DNA from: Saprospiraceae bacterium
Lineage (GTDB): Bacteria > Bacteroidota > Bacteroidia > Chitinophagales > Saprospiraceae
Assembly: GCA_020627705.1 (NCBI GenBank)
Contig: JAHDGJ010000010.1
Coordinates: 1 to 64,000, forward strand
Length of the DNA stretch: 64,000 nt
Direction of reading: 5' to 3'
A program made the translations under genes and the position numbers. Positions 1 through 12,600 of this stretch are shown piece by piece; positions within the stretch are counted from its first letter, which is position 1, and every line of letters starts with the position of its first letter. Below the pieces are notes generated by a model. The model searched no databases and was not told where the DNA came from. It saw only the letters and a list, made by a program, of their open reading frames with translations.

Positions 1-1950
1 TAGGTATATCCTCCGCTTCCGCCTGTCGCACTTGCACTCACAGTACCATTTGACTCACCACAACTTGTATCTGTTGAGGAGGTGTTCGCGGACGGGCTCT
101 CACTGGGTGCTACATTTATATTTGCCACATCTGTACATCCTTCAGAGTCCGTAACAGTTACTGAATAATCTCCAGCTGGTAAATTATTCTGAGAAGCATT
201 TGAAGAACCATTGCTCCAAGAATAGGAATATCCACCACTTCCTCCAGTCGCAGTTGCACTTACGCTTCCGTTAGACTCACCACAACTTGTATCTGTTGAG
301 GAGGTACTTGCAGCAGGACTTTCACTTGCCCCAACTGTTACCAAAGATGTATCTGTACAACCTTCTGAATCAGTTACAGTCACTGTATAATCACCCGCAG
401 TCAAATTACTTTGTGAAGATCCTGAACCGCCATTACTCCAAGCATAGGTATAGCCACCGCTTCCGCCTGTTGCACTCGCACTCACACTTCCATTATCTTC
501 TCCACAAGTTGTATTGGTGGATGTAGCATTCGCTACAGGACTTTCACTCGATCCAATTTCTATAGTTGTTATATCTGTGCAGCCTTGAGCATCTGTTCCT
601 GTAACTGTATATGTACCTGCTGCCAAATTATTTATCGTTGACCCTGTAGAACCATTGCTCCATGAATAAGTATAAGGACTTGTTCCACCTTGAGCACTAA
701 CGCTAACACTTCCTGTAGCGTTTCCACAACTAGTATCAGTAGTCTGATCAATGGTAATTGATGGGTTTTCGTTTATACATAATTCAACTTGATTTGATAA
801 ATCATGACATAAATCCAATTCGTTCAGACCCATTCCAGGTTTAATCCCAGCGCAAGAAATAGTTATTGCCCCATTAGCAATATTGTCAGTACATGCAAAT
901 GAAGTTGAGCACACAATCAATTGATAATCACCGGCGGTCAAGCATGCGCCACCAATTTGTGTAATTCCGACATCTTGATCGGAGTGCCCACCAAAAGCTA
1001 ATAAGTTATCTACGCTGCAGCTGTTGGTGATATCAAAACCATTTAAAGGGTAAAGGTTAAATATATAATCGCATGATTCTGCTGGGGTAAAACTGTAGTA
1101 TCCATCTTCTGGAATAGTTACAGTAAATTCTTTAATAGGAAGATCAAACGTTCCAACAGGTGGTACAGGATTTATAAAGAACGATGCCAAAGCAGCACAT
1201 TCAGGATCTTCCAAATCAAGAGTAACAACATCACTACTTACCACATTTTGATCTGTGTTAACCGTAAATTCGCCACAAGAACTATCATAACTTATATGTT
1301 GAATGGTATAACATCCCGTATTCAGATCTGTTACATCAATTGGGTTGTTATCAACCTGTATAATATCATCATTTTCGTCCAAGACTAACCAAGCAGAATT
1401 TGCACCAACATTATTTAATAGAGCCATAAATACTTGTTCTTCATCACCCTCGCAAATGTTTTTGATTACGCTTCCGTCATCAAAAGTTATTTGTCCTCCA
1501 TCATTTGGGTTTGAACTTGAACCAACTGTAGTGGTAGATGATGCCGTACAGCCTTCCGCATCTGTAACAGTTACAGTATAATCTCCAGCAGCTAAATTAT
1601 CTAGAGTAGCATCTGACGACCCGTTGCTCCATAGATACGTATAAGTTCCACTGCCTCCACTTGCACTTGCTGTCGCAGTACCATTATTTTCTCCACAACT
1701 AGTATCTGTTGAAGTAGCATCAACTGAAGGTGCAGCACTCGTACCTACCGTTGCACTTGCAATATCAGAACAGCCTTGAGCATCCGTAACAGTTACAGTA
1801 TAAGTCCCGGCTGGTAAATTATTTTGTGTTAACCCTGAAGCACCATTGCTCCATACATATGTGTAAGGACTATCTCCGCCAGAAACATTGACAGATGCTG
1901 TTCCATTAGTAGCACCACAACTGGTATCAGTTGCGGAAATCGTTGCGTTT
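1..1950 (-). repeat. SprB repeat array of the truncated gene
   Basis: Protein-level repeats of about 75-80 residues, each with TSCGxxNG, a YTYxWSNG core and a TVTVTDxxGC end. Two lie at roughly 1515-1950. After an intervening FNLYP module (763-1505), three more full units and the start of another run to the window edge. DNA copies are similar but not identical. Confidence 0.8.
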
Positions 1951-3419
1951 GGATTTTCATTTATACAAAGCTCAACTCCATTCGACAAATCATGACAAAA
2001 ATCCAAATCATTTATCCCAGTACCTGGCGCTAAGCCTAAACATGAAATGGCTATTGCACCACCTGTAATATTATCAGTGCATGCAAAAGATGTCGAACAA
2101 ACAATCAATTGATAATCTCCTGCCGTCAAATATGCGCCTCCAATTTGTGTAATGCCACCATTTGTTACGGAATAACCTCCAAAGGCCAATAGATTTGCCA
2201 CACTACAACTGTTGTTTATATCAAAACCATTTAAAGGATACAGATTAAAAATGTAATCACATGATTCCGCTGGCGTGAAGCTATAATATCCATCCTCTGG
2301 GATAGAAATAGTAAACTCCTTTATTGGTAAATCAAAGGTGCCCGCTGGTGGAACAGGATTAATAAAAAATGTGGCAAGAGCAGCACATTGCGGATCTTGC
2401 AAATCAAGCGTTACGACATCACTGCTCACAACATTTTGATCCGTGTCTACTATAATCTCCCCACAATTACCTACATAGCTTATGTGATGTATGGTGTAAC
2501 ACCCTGGAGTTAATCCAGTGACATCGATTGGATTATTATCCACCTGGATTATATTATCATTTTCGTCTAATACAACATATGCAGAATTTTCTCCAACATT
2601 ATTCAACAATGCCATGAAAATTTGTTCTTCTTCTCCCTCGCAAATATTCTTAATTACACTACCGTCGTCAAAAGTAATTTGTCCCCCCTCTACTGTGGTA
2701 TAGTTGTTTTCATTAATCTTAATATCCTCAAGATCCCAAGCATTAATGAAGCCACCATTTCCAACAGTACAATATCCTAGCAATTCAAAAGAAAAAGTAG
2801 TTGGGCTACTCACTGTAAAAGCAGGTATACCAGAAAAATCAAAAGATTCTAAAGTATAGTCCTGTGTGGTAGCTATATCTATTTGTTTGAAAATTTCTAC
2901 CCCATTAACAGTAACTCTAATTCCATAACGTTGAGGATAATTATTGAGTCCTTGTGCACCTGCATTCCAAAGAAAATATTCTGGAGCGGCCTCATAAAAA
3001 CTCAAAGTGCTTAAAGACCCTGACCCAGAATTTCCTGGTGTAACAAGAATATCAAACCGTACAGCACGATCACTGTCGTCTTCAAAGTCACAGGAGGTAT
3101 TAGAACTTACACACATGGCAGAAGTACCATTATTCCCTGTAGTACAAGAATGCGGATTAACATCTGGATTATTTACATACAAATGTCCTCCAACCAATTC
3201 TAATTGAGAACCCTCAGGATGATTTGTTACCTCCCCTGTAAACTCAGAGTAATCCGCTGCAGATCCATCCCCTGAAAAAGAATAACAGTCATCAAAATCA
3301 ATACAAATCGAAGACAAAGTCTCCGGTTCACAATTTTGAGCTGATACATTCAATAAAAAACACATCGAAAAACAAAAAACAAGGAGTGCTATCCTCGTTA
3401 TACGGTTTAGATTTTTCAT
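1..3419 (-). CDS. Giant SprB-repeat surface protein, 3' end beyond window
   Basis: About 1139 codons are open from the ATG at 3419 to the window edge with no stop, so the C-terminus (expected T9SS sorting domain) is missing. Residues 1-27 are a signal peptide (MKNLNRIT..., cleavage near NVSAQ-NC). Residues about 40-240 form a module with GGHLYVNN and SCTTG motifs, also present at both ends of the 3328-residue neighbour. Two copies of a larger module (DNA 1951-2693 and 763-1505) carry FNLYPLNGFD and NLLAFGG. SprB-type repeats (TSCGxxNG ... YTYxWSNG ... AGxYTVTVTDxxGC) follow each copy; five full and one partial are visible. SprB repeats are known from gliding adhesins and other Bacteroidota surface proteins. 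Adhesion or matrix function is inference. It is separated from the upstream same-strand gene by a terminator. Confidence 0.88.
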   Translation of the reverse strand, partial: MKNLNRITRIALLVFCFSMCFLLNVSAQNCEPETLSSICIDFDDCYSFSGDGSAADYSEFTGEVTNHPEGSQLELVGGHLYVNNPDVNPHSCTTGNNGTSAMCVSSNTSCDFEDDSDRAVRFDILVTPGNSGSGSLSTLSFYEAAPEYFLWNAGAQGLNNYPQRYGIRVTVNGVEIFKQIDIATTQDYTLESFDFSGIPAFTVSSPTTFSFELLGYCTVGNGGFINAWDLEDIKINENNYTTVEGGQITFDDGSVIKNICEGEEEQIFMALLNNVGENSAYVVLDENDNIIQVDNNPIDVTGLTPGCYTIHHISYVGNCGEIIVDTDQNVVSSDVVTLDLQDPQCAALATFFINPVPPAGTFDLPIKEFTISIPEDGYYSFTPAESCDYIFNLYPLNGFDINNSCSVANLLAFGGYSVTNGGITQIGGAYLTAGDYQLIVCSTSFACTDNITGGAIAISCLGLAPGTGINDLDFCHDLSNGVELCINENPNATISATDTSCGATNGTASVNVSGGDSPYTYVWSNGASGLTQNNLPAGTYTVTVTDAQGCSDIASATVGTSAAPSVDATSTDTSCGENNGTATASASGGSGTYTYLWSNGSSDATLDNLAAGDYTVTVTDAEGCTASSTTTVGSSSNPNDGGQITFDDGSVIKNICEGDEEQVFMALLNNVGANSAWLVLDENDDIIQVDNNPIDVTDLNTGCYTIQHISYDSSCGEFTVNTDQNVVSSDVVTLDLEDPECAALASFFINPVPPVGTFDLPIKEFTVTIPEDGYYSFTPAESCDYIFNLYPLNGFDITNSCSVDNLLAFGGHSDQDVGITQIGGACLTAGDYQLIVCSTSFACTDNIANGAITISCAGIKPGMGLNELDLCHDLSNQVELCINENPSITIDQTTDTSCGNATGSVSVSAQGGTSPYTYSWSNGSTGSTINNLAAGTYTVTGTDAQGCTDITTIEIGSSESPVANATSTNTTCGEDNGSVSASATGGSGGYTYAWSNGGSGSSQSNLTAGDYTVTVTDSEGCTDTSLVTVGASESPAASTSSTDTSCGESNGSVSATATGGSGGYSYSWSNGSSNASQNNLPAGDYSVTVTDSEGCTDVANINVAPSESPSANTSSTDTSCGESNGTVSASATGGSGGYT
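763..1505 (-). repeat. Second copy of the approx. 247-residue FNLYP module
   Basis: The encoded segment starts GGQITFDDGSVIKNICEG and ends ELCINENP, and is nearly the same as the segment at 1951-2693. Differences are scattered substitutions (for example NSAWLVLDE against NSAYVVLDE), so this is an older intragenic duplication. A third, more diverged copy is at about 6060-6830 in the next gene. Confidence 0.8.
1951..2693 (-). repeat. First copy of the approx. 247-residue FNLYP module
   Basis: Same module as 763-1505. It has an initial part (VIKNICEGEEEQIFMALLNN) and a later PPC-like beta part with EFTISIPEDGYYSFTPAE, FNLYP, LLAFGG and AGDYQLIVCS. The resemblance to bacterial pre-peptidase C-terminal domains is inferred from the strand pattern. 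Confidence 0.75.
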
Positions 3420-3594
3420 ACTACTCTTAATTAGTTCAAAAAAAAACAAGGGCATTTAAATTTAAATGTCGCCTAGTTGTCAATGACTTATACGTCTGTT
3501 TAATCTTATGACTAAGGTGTGTTATAAAGTAACCCAAATTGGGTCGGATTCTTAAATTCTCTTCCAACCAAACTAATTTTCGTCGGATTTCTAA

Positions 3595-3628
3595 CAAAAA
3601 AATGCCAAGTCCCTTTCGGGACTGGCAT
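3595..3628 (-). terminator. Rho-independent terminator after the 3328-residue gene
   Basis: Hairpin ATGCCAAGTCCC / GGGACTGGCAT (one bulged A) with a TTTC loop. Read on the minus strand it is followed by a run of T (3595-3601). It lies 45 bp past the stop of the 3674-13660 gene and before the start of the next minus-strand gene, so the two giant genes are transcribed separately. Confidence 0.85.
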
Positions 3629-3673
3629 CTTAATATTTTAAACTTGAGATTAACTATCAATCAATTGATGTTT

Positions 3674-6600
3674 TTAGTTAACAATTACAATTTGCTTGGT
3701 TTTAATAAAGCCGTTCGCATTGACTTTGAGCATGTAGGTTCCTGGTCTTAAAGAACTTAAATCAATTTCTATAACTTGTCGTAAGTTATTGTCAGACTTA
3801 TACCTGAATTGCTCTTGACCCAATTGATCAAAAATCTGATAGGTCAATTTATCATAGCGTGACACATTCAATTGTAAATTAATATTCGTACTTGTCGGAT
3901 TCGGGAATACTGAAATGTTGCTTACACAATCTGTGATTTCAATATTTATTGGGTTGGAAGTATCCATACAACCCAAAACGTCCGCATAAAAATCATTGCC
4001 CGGAACTATCCCTGCAGTACTTCCATAATAACTTACATTCACTATTTGATAATTGCCAATTTCCAATCCATCTAGATTATAATTTGACAATTCAGTAAAC
4101 GAGCTAAAGCTTTCGACGATGACATCATTAGAGTTGAGTAGTACCAATTCGGAAGTACCCAAGAAGTTGCTAAGTTGTAAGTCCGTAATATAATCTGCGT
4201 TTCCATTTTTACAGAAGGAATAAGGACCTCCACTTAAAAAACCGCCTACAGGTGATGCTTCGCATTCGGTCGAGATCATTATATTATCGATATCCCAAAT
4301 TGACACAGAAACCGAAGAAGTAGGATCAGCGCAATAAGGAATAAATTCAATCGTAAAGTCAGTAACCGCATTTACTATAAAGTCTGGGTTATTTGTAAAA
4401 TCGAATTCATTTAAATTCCACGTTCTGCTTGTAGGAATTTCGGTTTCTTCAAAGATTAAAGTTCCCCCTTTCAAAATTCTAACCGCTAGTTTTGAAGGAT
4501 AGTTATTGGCTCCGGTCGTTCCGTCTGTCCAAACAAAATTATATGGAGCTTGCTCATGGAACGTAAGTTGCTCAATAGAACCAATCCCATTTGATCCAGG
4601 AGTAACTCGAATCGGAATAGTAATTTTCTTGGTTGTTGAAGGATCATATGCGCAGCCATTTTCAGCTGATATACACAATGCCACTCCTTCAAATCCAGGA
4701 GTACAAGAATGAGAATTGGGACCTTCTAAATGTCCTCCAATTACTTCGTAAGATGTACATCCAGGATAGCTATCAAAATCTGCATCAAATTCGTCAAAAT
4801 TATTATTCGCAGCGCACGCATTTAGATCAAACGTCAACTTAGGATTTACCACTTGGATATTAATTCGGTTCACTTCTATCGGACCGACAATATCATAACA
4901 TCCAGCTAATGCATTGGCATTTGAACCCATCGCAAGATTTATAATCACATCTTCATAAGTCACATACCAAATGTAACATTCACCTACCCCAGCCTCATTA
5001 AAGTCAATGCTTTCTAGTTGCGCAAGGGTCTCTGGTAATCCTAAAATTTCGCCAGCCGCATTGGTTACCACAAAAGTCCCATTGGTTCCTATAGCATTAT
5101 TTACTTCTATACCATCAACGAAGTCAGGCATATCGTCTACACAGAAATAAAAAGGCCCTCCAGTTAATATTCCGGCATCAGGAGTAATACTTCCATCAAC
5201 CACTACTTGTCGAATGGACTCACAGCCTTTTGCATCCGTTACCGTAACAGTATAATTCCCTGCGGGTAGACCAGAAATATTAGGAGTTGATGCTCCATTA
5301 CTCCATTGATACGTATATGGCAATGTTCCTTGCACAGCAGATACCATAGCAGAACCATTATTAGCTCCACATGTTGTACCCACAGCTGTAGCAGTGGCAT
5401 TAGGACTAGTAGAACTCAATACAGTAAATGATCCTGATTCGGATTGTCCTGTATTATCGGTTACTGTCACAGTATATAATCCTGGAGCTAAATCATTTAT
5501 TTGAGCGGTAGTTTCTCCATTACTCCAAAGAATTTGAACCGGATCAACTGCACATTCATAAGTCACATTTACCGAACCATTATTTTCTCCACAACAGGTA
5601 TGTTCTCCAGTAACTGCAATCTCCAAATCGGTAATATTATTAATGGTAACGGATCTTACTACAGAACAATTTTCTGCGTCGCTTACAGTGACCGAATATT
5701 GCCCAGCAGATAATCCACTAAGTGAAGCACTTGTTGCTCCGTTACTCCAATTATATTGGTAGGATGGTGTGCCAGAAGTAACAGTCAATGCAATCGATCC
5801 TGTTGCATCCGTACATTCCTCATCTTGAGCATTGATCGAAACCGCTAGCTCTGTGGAAGGAAGAATTTCAAGACTTGTCACATCTGTACATCCTGAAACA
5901 TCGGTAACAGTAACAGTATATATACCAGAAGTCAAATTGTTTTGGGAGCTTCCAACACCACCATTGCTCCAACTGTAACTATACCCTGTACTTCCACCAG
6001 TAGCATTTACTGTTGCACTACCATTGTTTTGCCCACAGGTAGTGTGACTTATATTGCTTAGACCTAAACTCGGTTGAGGATTGATATTCAAAGCCACTGG
6101 ATTAGATATATCATAGCAGCCTTCCAAATCAGTTAGTAAACCACCCGGTGCTAAGTCCAAACAACTTATGGTAAGAGCACCATTTGCAATATTATCTGTA
6201 CAAGCGAAAAGTGTGGAACAAATAATTAATTGATAATCACCTGGAGTTAAATATGCCCCACCATTTTGAACAAAGCCCATATTTGTTTCGGAGTATCCTC
6301 CAAAGGCCAATAGGTTGTTCGTGCTGCAAGGATCATTTTGGTTAAATCCTCCTAAAGGATAAAGATTAAACACATAATCGCATGACTGAGCGGGTGTAAA
6401 ATTATAGAACCCTGCTTCAGCTATAGTAATGGTAAATTCTTTAATTGGCAAATTGAATGTCCCGGTTGGCGGTACTGGATCAACAAAAAATGTTGCCAGG
6501 CTTGCACAATTGGCATCCTCTAAATCCAATGTAACCGCACCAGCTCCAACCACATTTTGATCAGTATCAATGATCATTTGGCCACAAGTATTGTCATAAC

Positions 6601-9600
6601 TAAGGTGTTGAATGGTATAATTACCTTGCGGTAATAAAGAAATATCAATTGGATTACCTGAAACAGAAGTTACCAACCCATTTTGATCTGTGACAATCCA
6701 AGATGAATTAGCACCAGAATTATTTGCAAGAGCCATAAATAAAAGATCGGCATCATCCTCACAAATATTTTTCACACTATTGCCGTCTGCACAACTTATA
6801 ATGCCTCCGCTGTTTTCGTTTACACTCGCGCCCACAGAGAAACTAGTTTCATCCGTACAACCCTCTGAATCAGTAACTGTGACACTATAGTTTCCGGCTG
6901 CCAAATCATTTAAAATTGGTCCGTTGGCTCCATTACTCCATGCGTAGGTGTATCCTCCACTTCCACCCATAGAAAATGCATTTAAGCTTCCATTAGCAAA
7001 ACCACAATACGTGTCATCACCTTCGATGGATACCGTAGGTCCAGAGCTACTCTCAACGAATACATCGGCAACTGTGGAACATCCTGCAGCATCAGTAACC
7101 GTAACGGTATAACCGCCAGAGGGGAGATTTGACTGGTTTGCCTCGTTAGAACCATTGCTCCATAAGTAAGAATAAGGGGCTATACCTTGCGTCACGCTAG
7201 TGTTTACAGATCCATTAGTTTCACCACAACTGGTCGGATTCGAAGTAGCCACAACCTCAGGAGTCGCACTCGAGTCAATATCCATATCTGAAACAACTGA
7301 ACATCCTGCTGAGTCAGTTACAGTCACTGAAAAAGTTCCAGGATCTAAACCAACTTGTGTAGCTTCCGTGCCTCCATTACTCCATAAATAGGTATACACT
7401 CCTGTACCACCTGAGGCAACTACAGTTAAGGCACCGTTATCCTCTCCACAACTAGTATTGACTACTGAAATATCAAGACTAGGATTTGAACTACTTCCAA
7501 TAGTTATTATGGATACATCAGTACAATTATTTGCATCAGTCACTGTTACTGAATATACACCCGCAGCCAAATTAATTTGAGAGTCTCCAGATACTCCATT
7601 GCTCCATTCGTAGGTATATCCTCCAACTCCACCTGTAGCTGTTGCTAAAACACTTCCATTTGATTCCCCGCATGACGTACCAACCTCATCTACAGATACA
7701 ACAGGGTTAGTACTACCCAACACTTCAATACTTTCTATAGCAGAACATCCTTCTTGATCTGTTACTGTAATTGTATATACTCCAGCAGCCAAATCATCAA
7801 TGCTTGTTGCATTTGAGCCATTGCTCCATTCATAGGTGTAAGGAGCAACTCCGTTTATTGTGCTTGAGCTAACACTTCCATTTGCCAATTCGCATGTGGT
7901 ATTTATTGCTGTTAGAGATACCACTGGCACCTCACTTGAGCCTACATTCATACTTGCGACATAAGAACAACCTGCAGAGTCAGTTACCGTGACTTCATAG
8001 GTCCCCGGTATTAAATTGGTTTGGACAGGTGCTGTACCTCCATTACTCCAATTAAAAGTATATCCACCAGTTCCACCGGAAGCAACAGCATTTAGGGCTC
8101 CATTTGATTCTCCACAAGATGTGTCGGTTTCCGTAATATCCAACGTAGGGCTAGAACTTGCCCCAATAGTAATATTTGCTATCCCTTGACAGTCGTTTTC
8201 ATCAGTTACTGTTACCGAATAATTTCCAGGTGCTAAACTACTTAGCATTGGATCTTCAGAACCATTACTCCATAAGTAGTCATAACTGCCATTGCCATTA
8301 GTAACACTTACTGTAGCCGATCCATTGTCCTCCCCACAGCTTGTATCAACCCCACTTATTGCAAGAGTTGGACTTGTACTTTCGCTAATAGAAAAAGTAC
8401 CCACAGCTGTACAGCCCTCGGCGTCAGTTACCGTGACCGTGTATGTCCCAGCTGCCAAATTATCTTGAGCTGATGATGATGAGCCATTACTCCAAGTATA
8501 GCTATATCCGCCATTGCCAGAAACGACAGAAACGCTTGCTGTACCATTTGATTCTCCACAAGAGGTATTGGTTGAAGATTGACTAATATCTAAGCCTATC
8601 GAACTTTCTACTGTTGTAGTAGCTACACCAGTACATCCATTACTATTTGTTACTGTTACCGTATATGTTCCAGGAGCTAAATCCGAAAGGTTCATCTGAC
8701 TAGATCCGTTACTCCAATCGAAGGTATTTGGACCATTAGAACTGCTTACGCTAATGTTTATCGATCCATTATTAACCCCACATGATGAATCCTCTACAGA
8801 ATCAATTGTTGCTACAGGGTTTTCACATATAGAAATAGTGACTGCGTTTGAAAGATCATAACATCCTGATAGTTGGGAAATATTTTCACCCACCTCTAAG
8901 CCATCAATGTAATCATAAGCCACGTGATAAATTTGGTATTCTCCTACTGTAGCATCTGGGAAAAAGGCAATGCCCTCAACTATATTTAAGATCTCTCCAT
9001 TTTGCGAAGCCAAAATCCATCTGTAATTGAGACCGTTTTCATTTATAAGCTCTATGCCAAAATCACCAACCATTTCGTTCAAACAAATCTTATATTCTAA
9101 TTGCCCTCCAGAAAATGATATATCACCTCCATTGCTTAAATTATTACTTCCACCAACTGTCACGCTTTCAACGCTCTCACAACCCACGGCATCCGTTACC
9201 GTAACGGTATAGGTATCTGCGCTTAAGTTTGATTGACTTGCACTATTAGATCCATTACTCCAATCATACGTATAGGCACCAATACCACCTGTAGCGGTGA
9301 CATTTACCGACCCATTATCTAATCCGCATTCTGTTGGTTCTGCACTAAGTACTAAAGTAGGGCTTTCGCTTGCCCCAACATTTACACTGCCTATATCGGT
9401 ACATCCTTCAGCATCTGTGACAGTTACCGAATAACTACCAGCATCTATATTTGATTGACTGGATGCCGTTGAACCATTACTCCACAAATAACTATAAGGG
9501 GCAACACCTTGATTCGTTGTCGCACTGACTCCACCATTAACTTCCCCACAAGTTGTATCTGTCGAGCTCAAACTAACTATGGGTGCAGTACTTCCTTGAA

Positions 9601-12600
9601 TGGTAAAAGTTATAACATCAGTACAACCTACTACATCAGTCACGGTTACTGAGTAAGTGCCACTGGATAGATTAATTTCACTGGCAGAAGAGGCTCCATT
9701 ACTCCAAGAAAAACTATTTCCTCCAGATCCACCAGTAGCTGAAATAGAAACGCTACCATTGTCTTCTCCACATGAAGTATCCATGATAGAAGTGATATTT
9801 AACATTGGGCTTTCACTTCCTTCAATATTTATAGTCCCAAAATCCGTACAGCCTGCAGCATCAGTTACTGTAAACGAATAACTGCCAGATGCTAAACTTG
9901 ACAAATTGGCAGCCGACGCTCCATTGCTCCAAGTGTACGTGTAAGTTCCTGAGCCACCACTAACCGTTAAATCAATACTTCCATTATCTTCTCCACATGA
10001 AGTGTTTTGAGATCCAACTTCAGTAATTGGGGAACTGCTCGATTCTATAGTGAAACTAACTTCATCCGTGCAACCTGCAGCATCAGTTACTGTAACATTG
10101 TATGTGCCAGCCGGTAAATCAGATAGCGATGTTGCTGAGGCTCCATTACTCCACATATATGTATAACCACCAGAACCTCCTGAGGCTGATACTATGGCAG
10201 AACCATTATCAAAGCCACATGAAGTATCATTTACTGAAACCACATTTAATGTTGGAGTTTCACTAGCTCCTACATTCACTGTTTCGACATCTGTACAGCC
10301 TTCTGAATCAGTAACGGTTACAGAATATGTACCTGAAGGAATATTGTTTTGACTGGCTGAAGAAGACCCATTACTCCATGCATAAGTATATCCTCCATTT
10401 CCGGATACAACTGAAACATTTACAGATCCATTCGATTCTCCACAAGATGTATTGGTCGAAGATGAAGTGATTTCTATTCCTTCTGAATCTCCTACCTCAG
10501 CAGAAGCTGTACCTGTACATCCATTAGAGTTTGTAACGGTTACTGTATATGTCCCTGGTGCCAAACCTGAAGGATTCATTTCAGTAGAGCCATTACTCCA
10601 TGCATATGTATTCGGCGGATTTAAAGTAGTCGCTACTATCGAAATAGAACCATTATCCATTCCACAGGACGTGTCTTCTACAGTAACAGTAGTAATTACT
10701 GGATTCTCACATATCGAAACAGTAATTGAATTTGATAAATCAAAGCATCCTGTAAGATTAGATACATTTTGTCCTGTATTTAATCCCTGGATGTAGTCAT
10801 AGGCTATATGATAAATGAGATATTCTCCTGGCGTCGCATCAGGCAATGATGCCGTACCTTGAGAGACGTTGAGTATATTTCCATTGTTGTCAGTCAAAAT
10901 CCAGTTTAAGTTTGAGCCCTCTTCGTTTGTCAGCTCTACTCCGAAATCTCCTAAAAACTCATTTAGACATATCTTGTAATTAGAAGCTCCCCCTGTAAAT
11001 TGGATATTTCCACCATTATTGGTATTAGCACTTCCGCCAACATTAACAGAACCTGCATCCGTACAACCATTGGAATCAGTAACAGTGACAGAATAATTAC
11101 CTGCAGGCAAATTGCTTTGATTAGCTGCCGCAGATCCATTACTCCACATGAAGGTATATCCTCCTGAGCCCCCAGTTGCACTCGCACTAATGCTTCCATC
11201 ATCTTCACCACACTCGGTATTGGTTGAATTAATTTGAATCGTTGGATGATCACTCGCACCTACACTTGCTGTTCCTACATCGGTACAACCCTCTGAGTCT
11301 GTGACCGTAACTGTATAATTACCAGCGGATAGATTGCTTTGGCTCGCTGCTGTCGAACCATTGCTCCACATGTAAGTATAACCTCCTGAGCCCATAGAGG
11401 TGTTTGTAGTAATATTTCCATTGTCTTCACCACATGTAGTATTCGTTGCATTTACAACTATAATTGGAGCACTGCTTGCCTCTATTTCTATATTCTCTTC
11501 AACAGAACATCCTGCTGCATCAGTAATAGTCACCGAATAATTCCCTGGAGCAAGGTTTTCGAGACTTGATGAAGTCGCTCCATTGCTCCAGTCATAGGTG
11601 TAACCTCCTGTGACCTGAAGCGCAACACTACCATTATCTTCTCCACAAGAAGTGTTTTGAAGACTAGAAATGTTGACAACCGGATTTTCACTAGCTCCTA
11701 TAGTTACATTTTCTGTAGCGCTACATCCAGCTGAATCTGTTACTGTAACAATATAATTTCCGGCAGCGAGGCCACTTAGATTTGAGGATGATGTATCATT
11801 ACTCCAGTCATAAGTATATCCACCATTACCTGCTACAACCGATACAGTGGCGGTACCATTAGAATCACCACATGTCGTGTTTGTAGAAGTAACAGTGATC
11901 TCTACTCCAACAGAACTGTCTATTGTTGCAGAGGCAGTTGCACTGCATCCATGCACATTGGTAACTGTAAGAGAATAATTACCAGGAGCTAAATCATTCA
12001 AGTTCATTGTCGTTGATCCATTACTCCATGCATATGTATTCGGTACATTATCCGAAGAGGCAGTGATTGAAATTGATCCATTGTCTAAACCACATGTAGC
12101 ATCGACAACTGATGATATTGAAACCGTTGGATTACTGTAAACTCCTAATGCTAAAGGATTAGATAAACCAAAGCATCCTTCCAAATCACTGATATTTTGT
12201 CCAATGGCTAAACCTGTTATATCGACATATGACACATGATAGACACTATATTCTCCAATCGCTAAGGACGGAAAAGATGGTCCATCTTCCAAGCGTAAAA
12301 TTTCTCCATTTGTATCAGTTAGAATCCAATTTGAATTGCTGCCCGCGGCGCCATTGACAGTTAGTCCCAAATCTGAAGGAAGCTCCTCTATACATACTTC
12401 ATAATTATCCACTCCTCCATCAAATGAAATGGCTCCACCATTAATATTTTCTCTTTCCTTATAACTTATTTGAATTTCATCCAAGTCCCATGCATTGATC
12501 AAACTTCCATTCCCAACAGTACAATAGGCCAACAATTCGAAGGTGAAAACTGTAGTTTCGGAAACTGTAAAGCCAGGTATATCAGTGAAATCAAAGTTTT

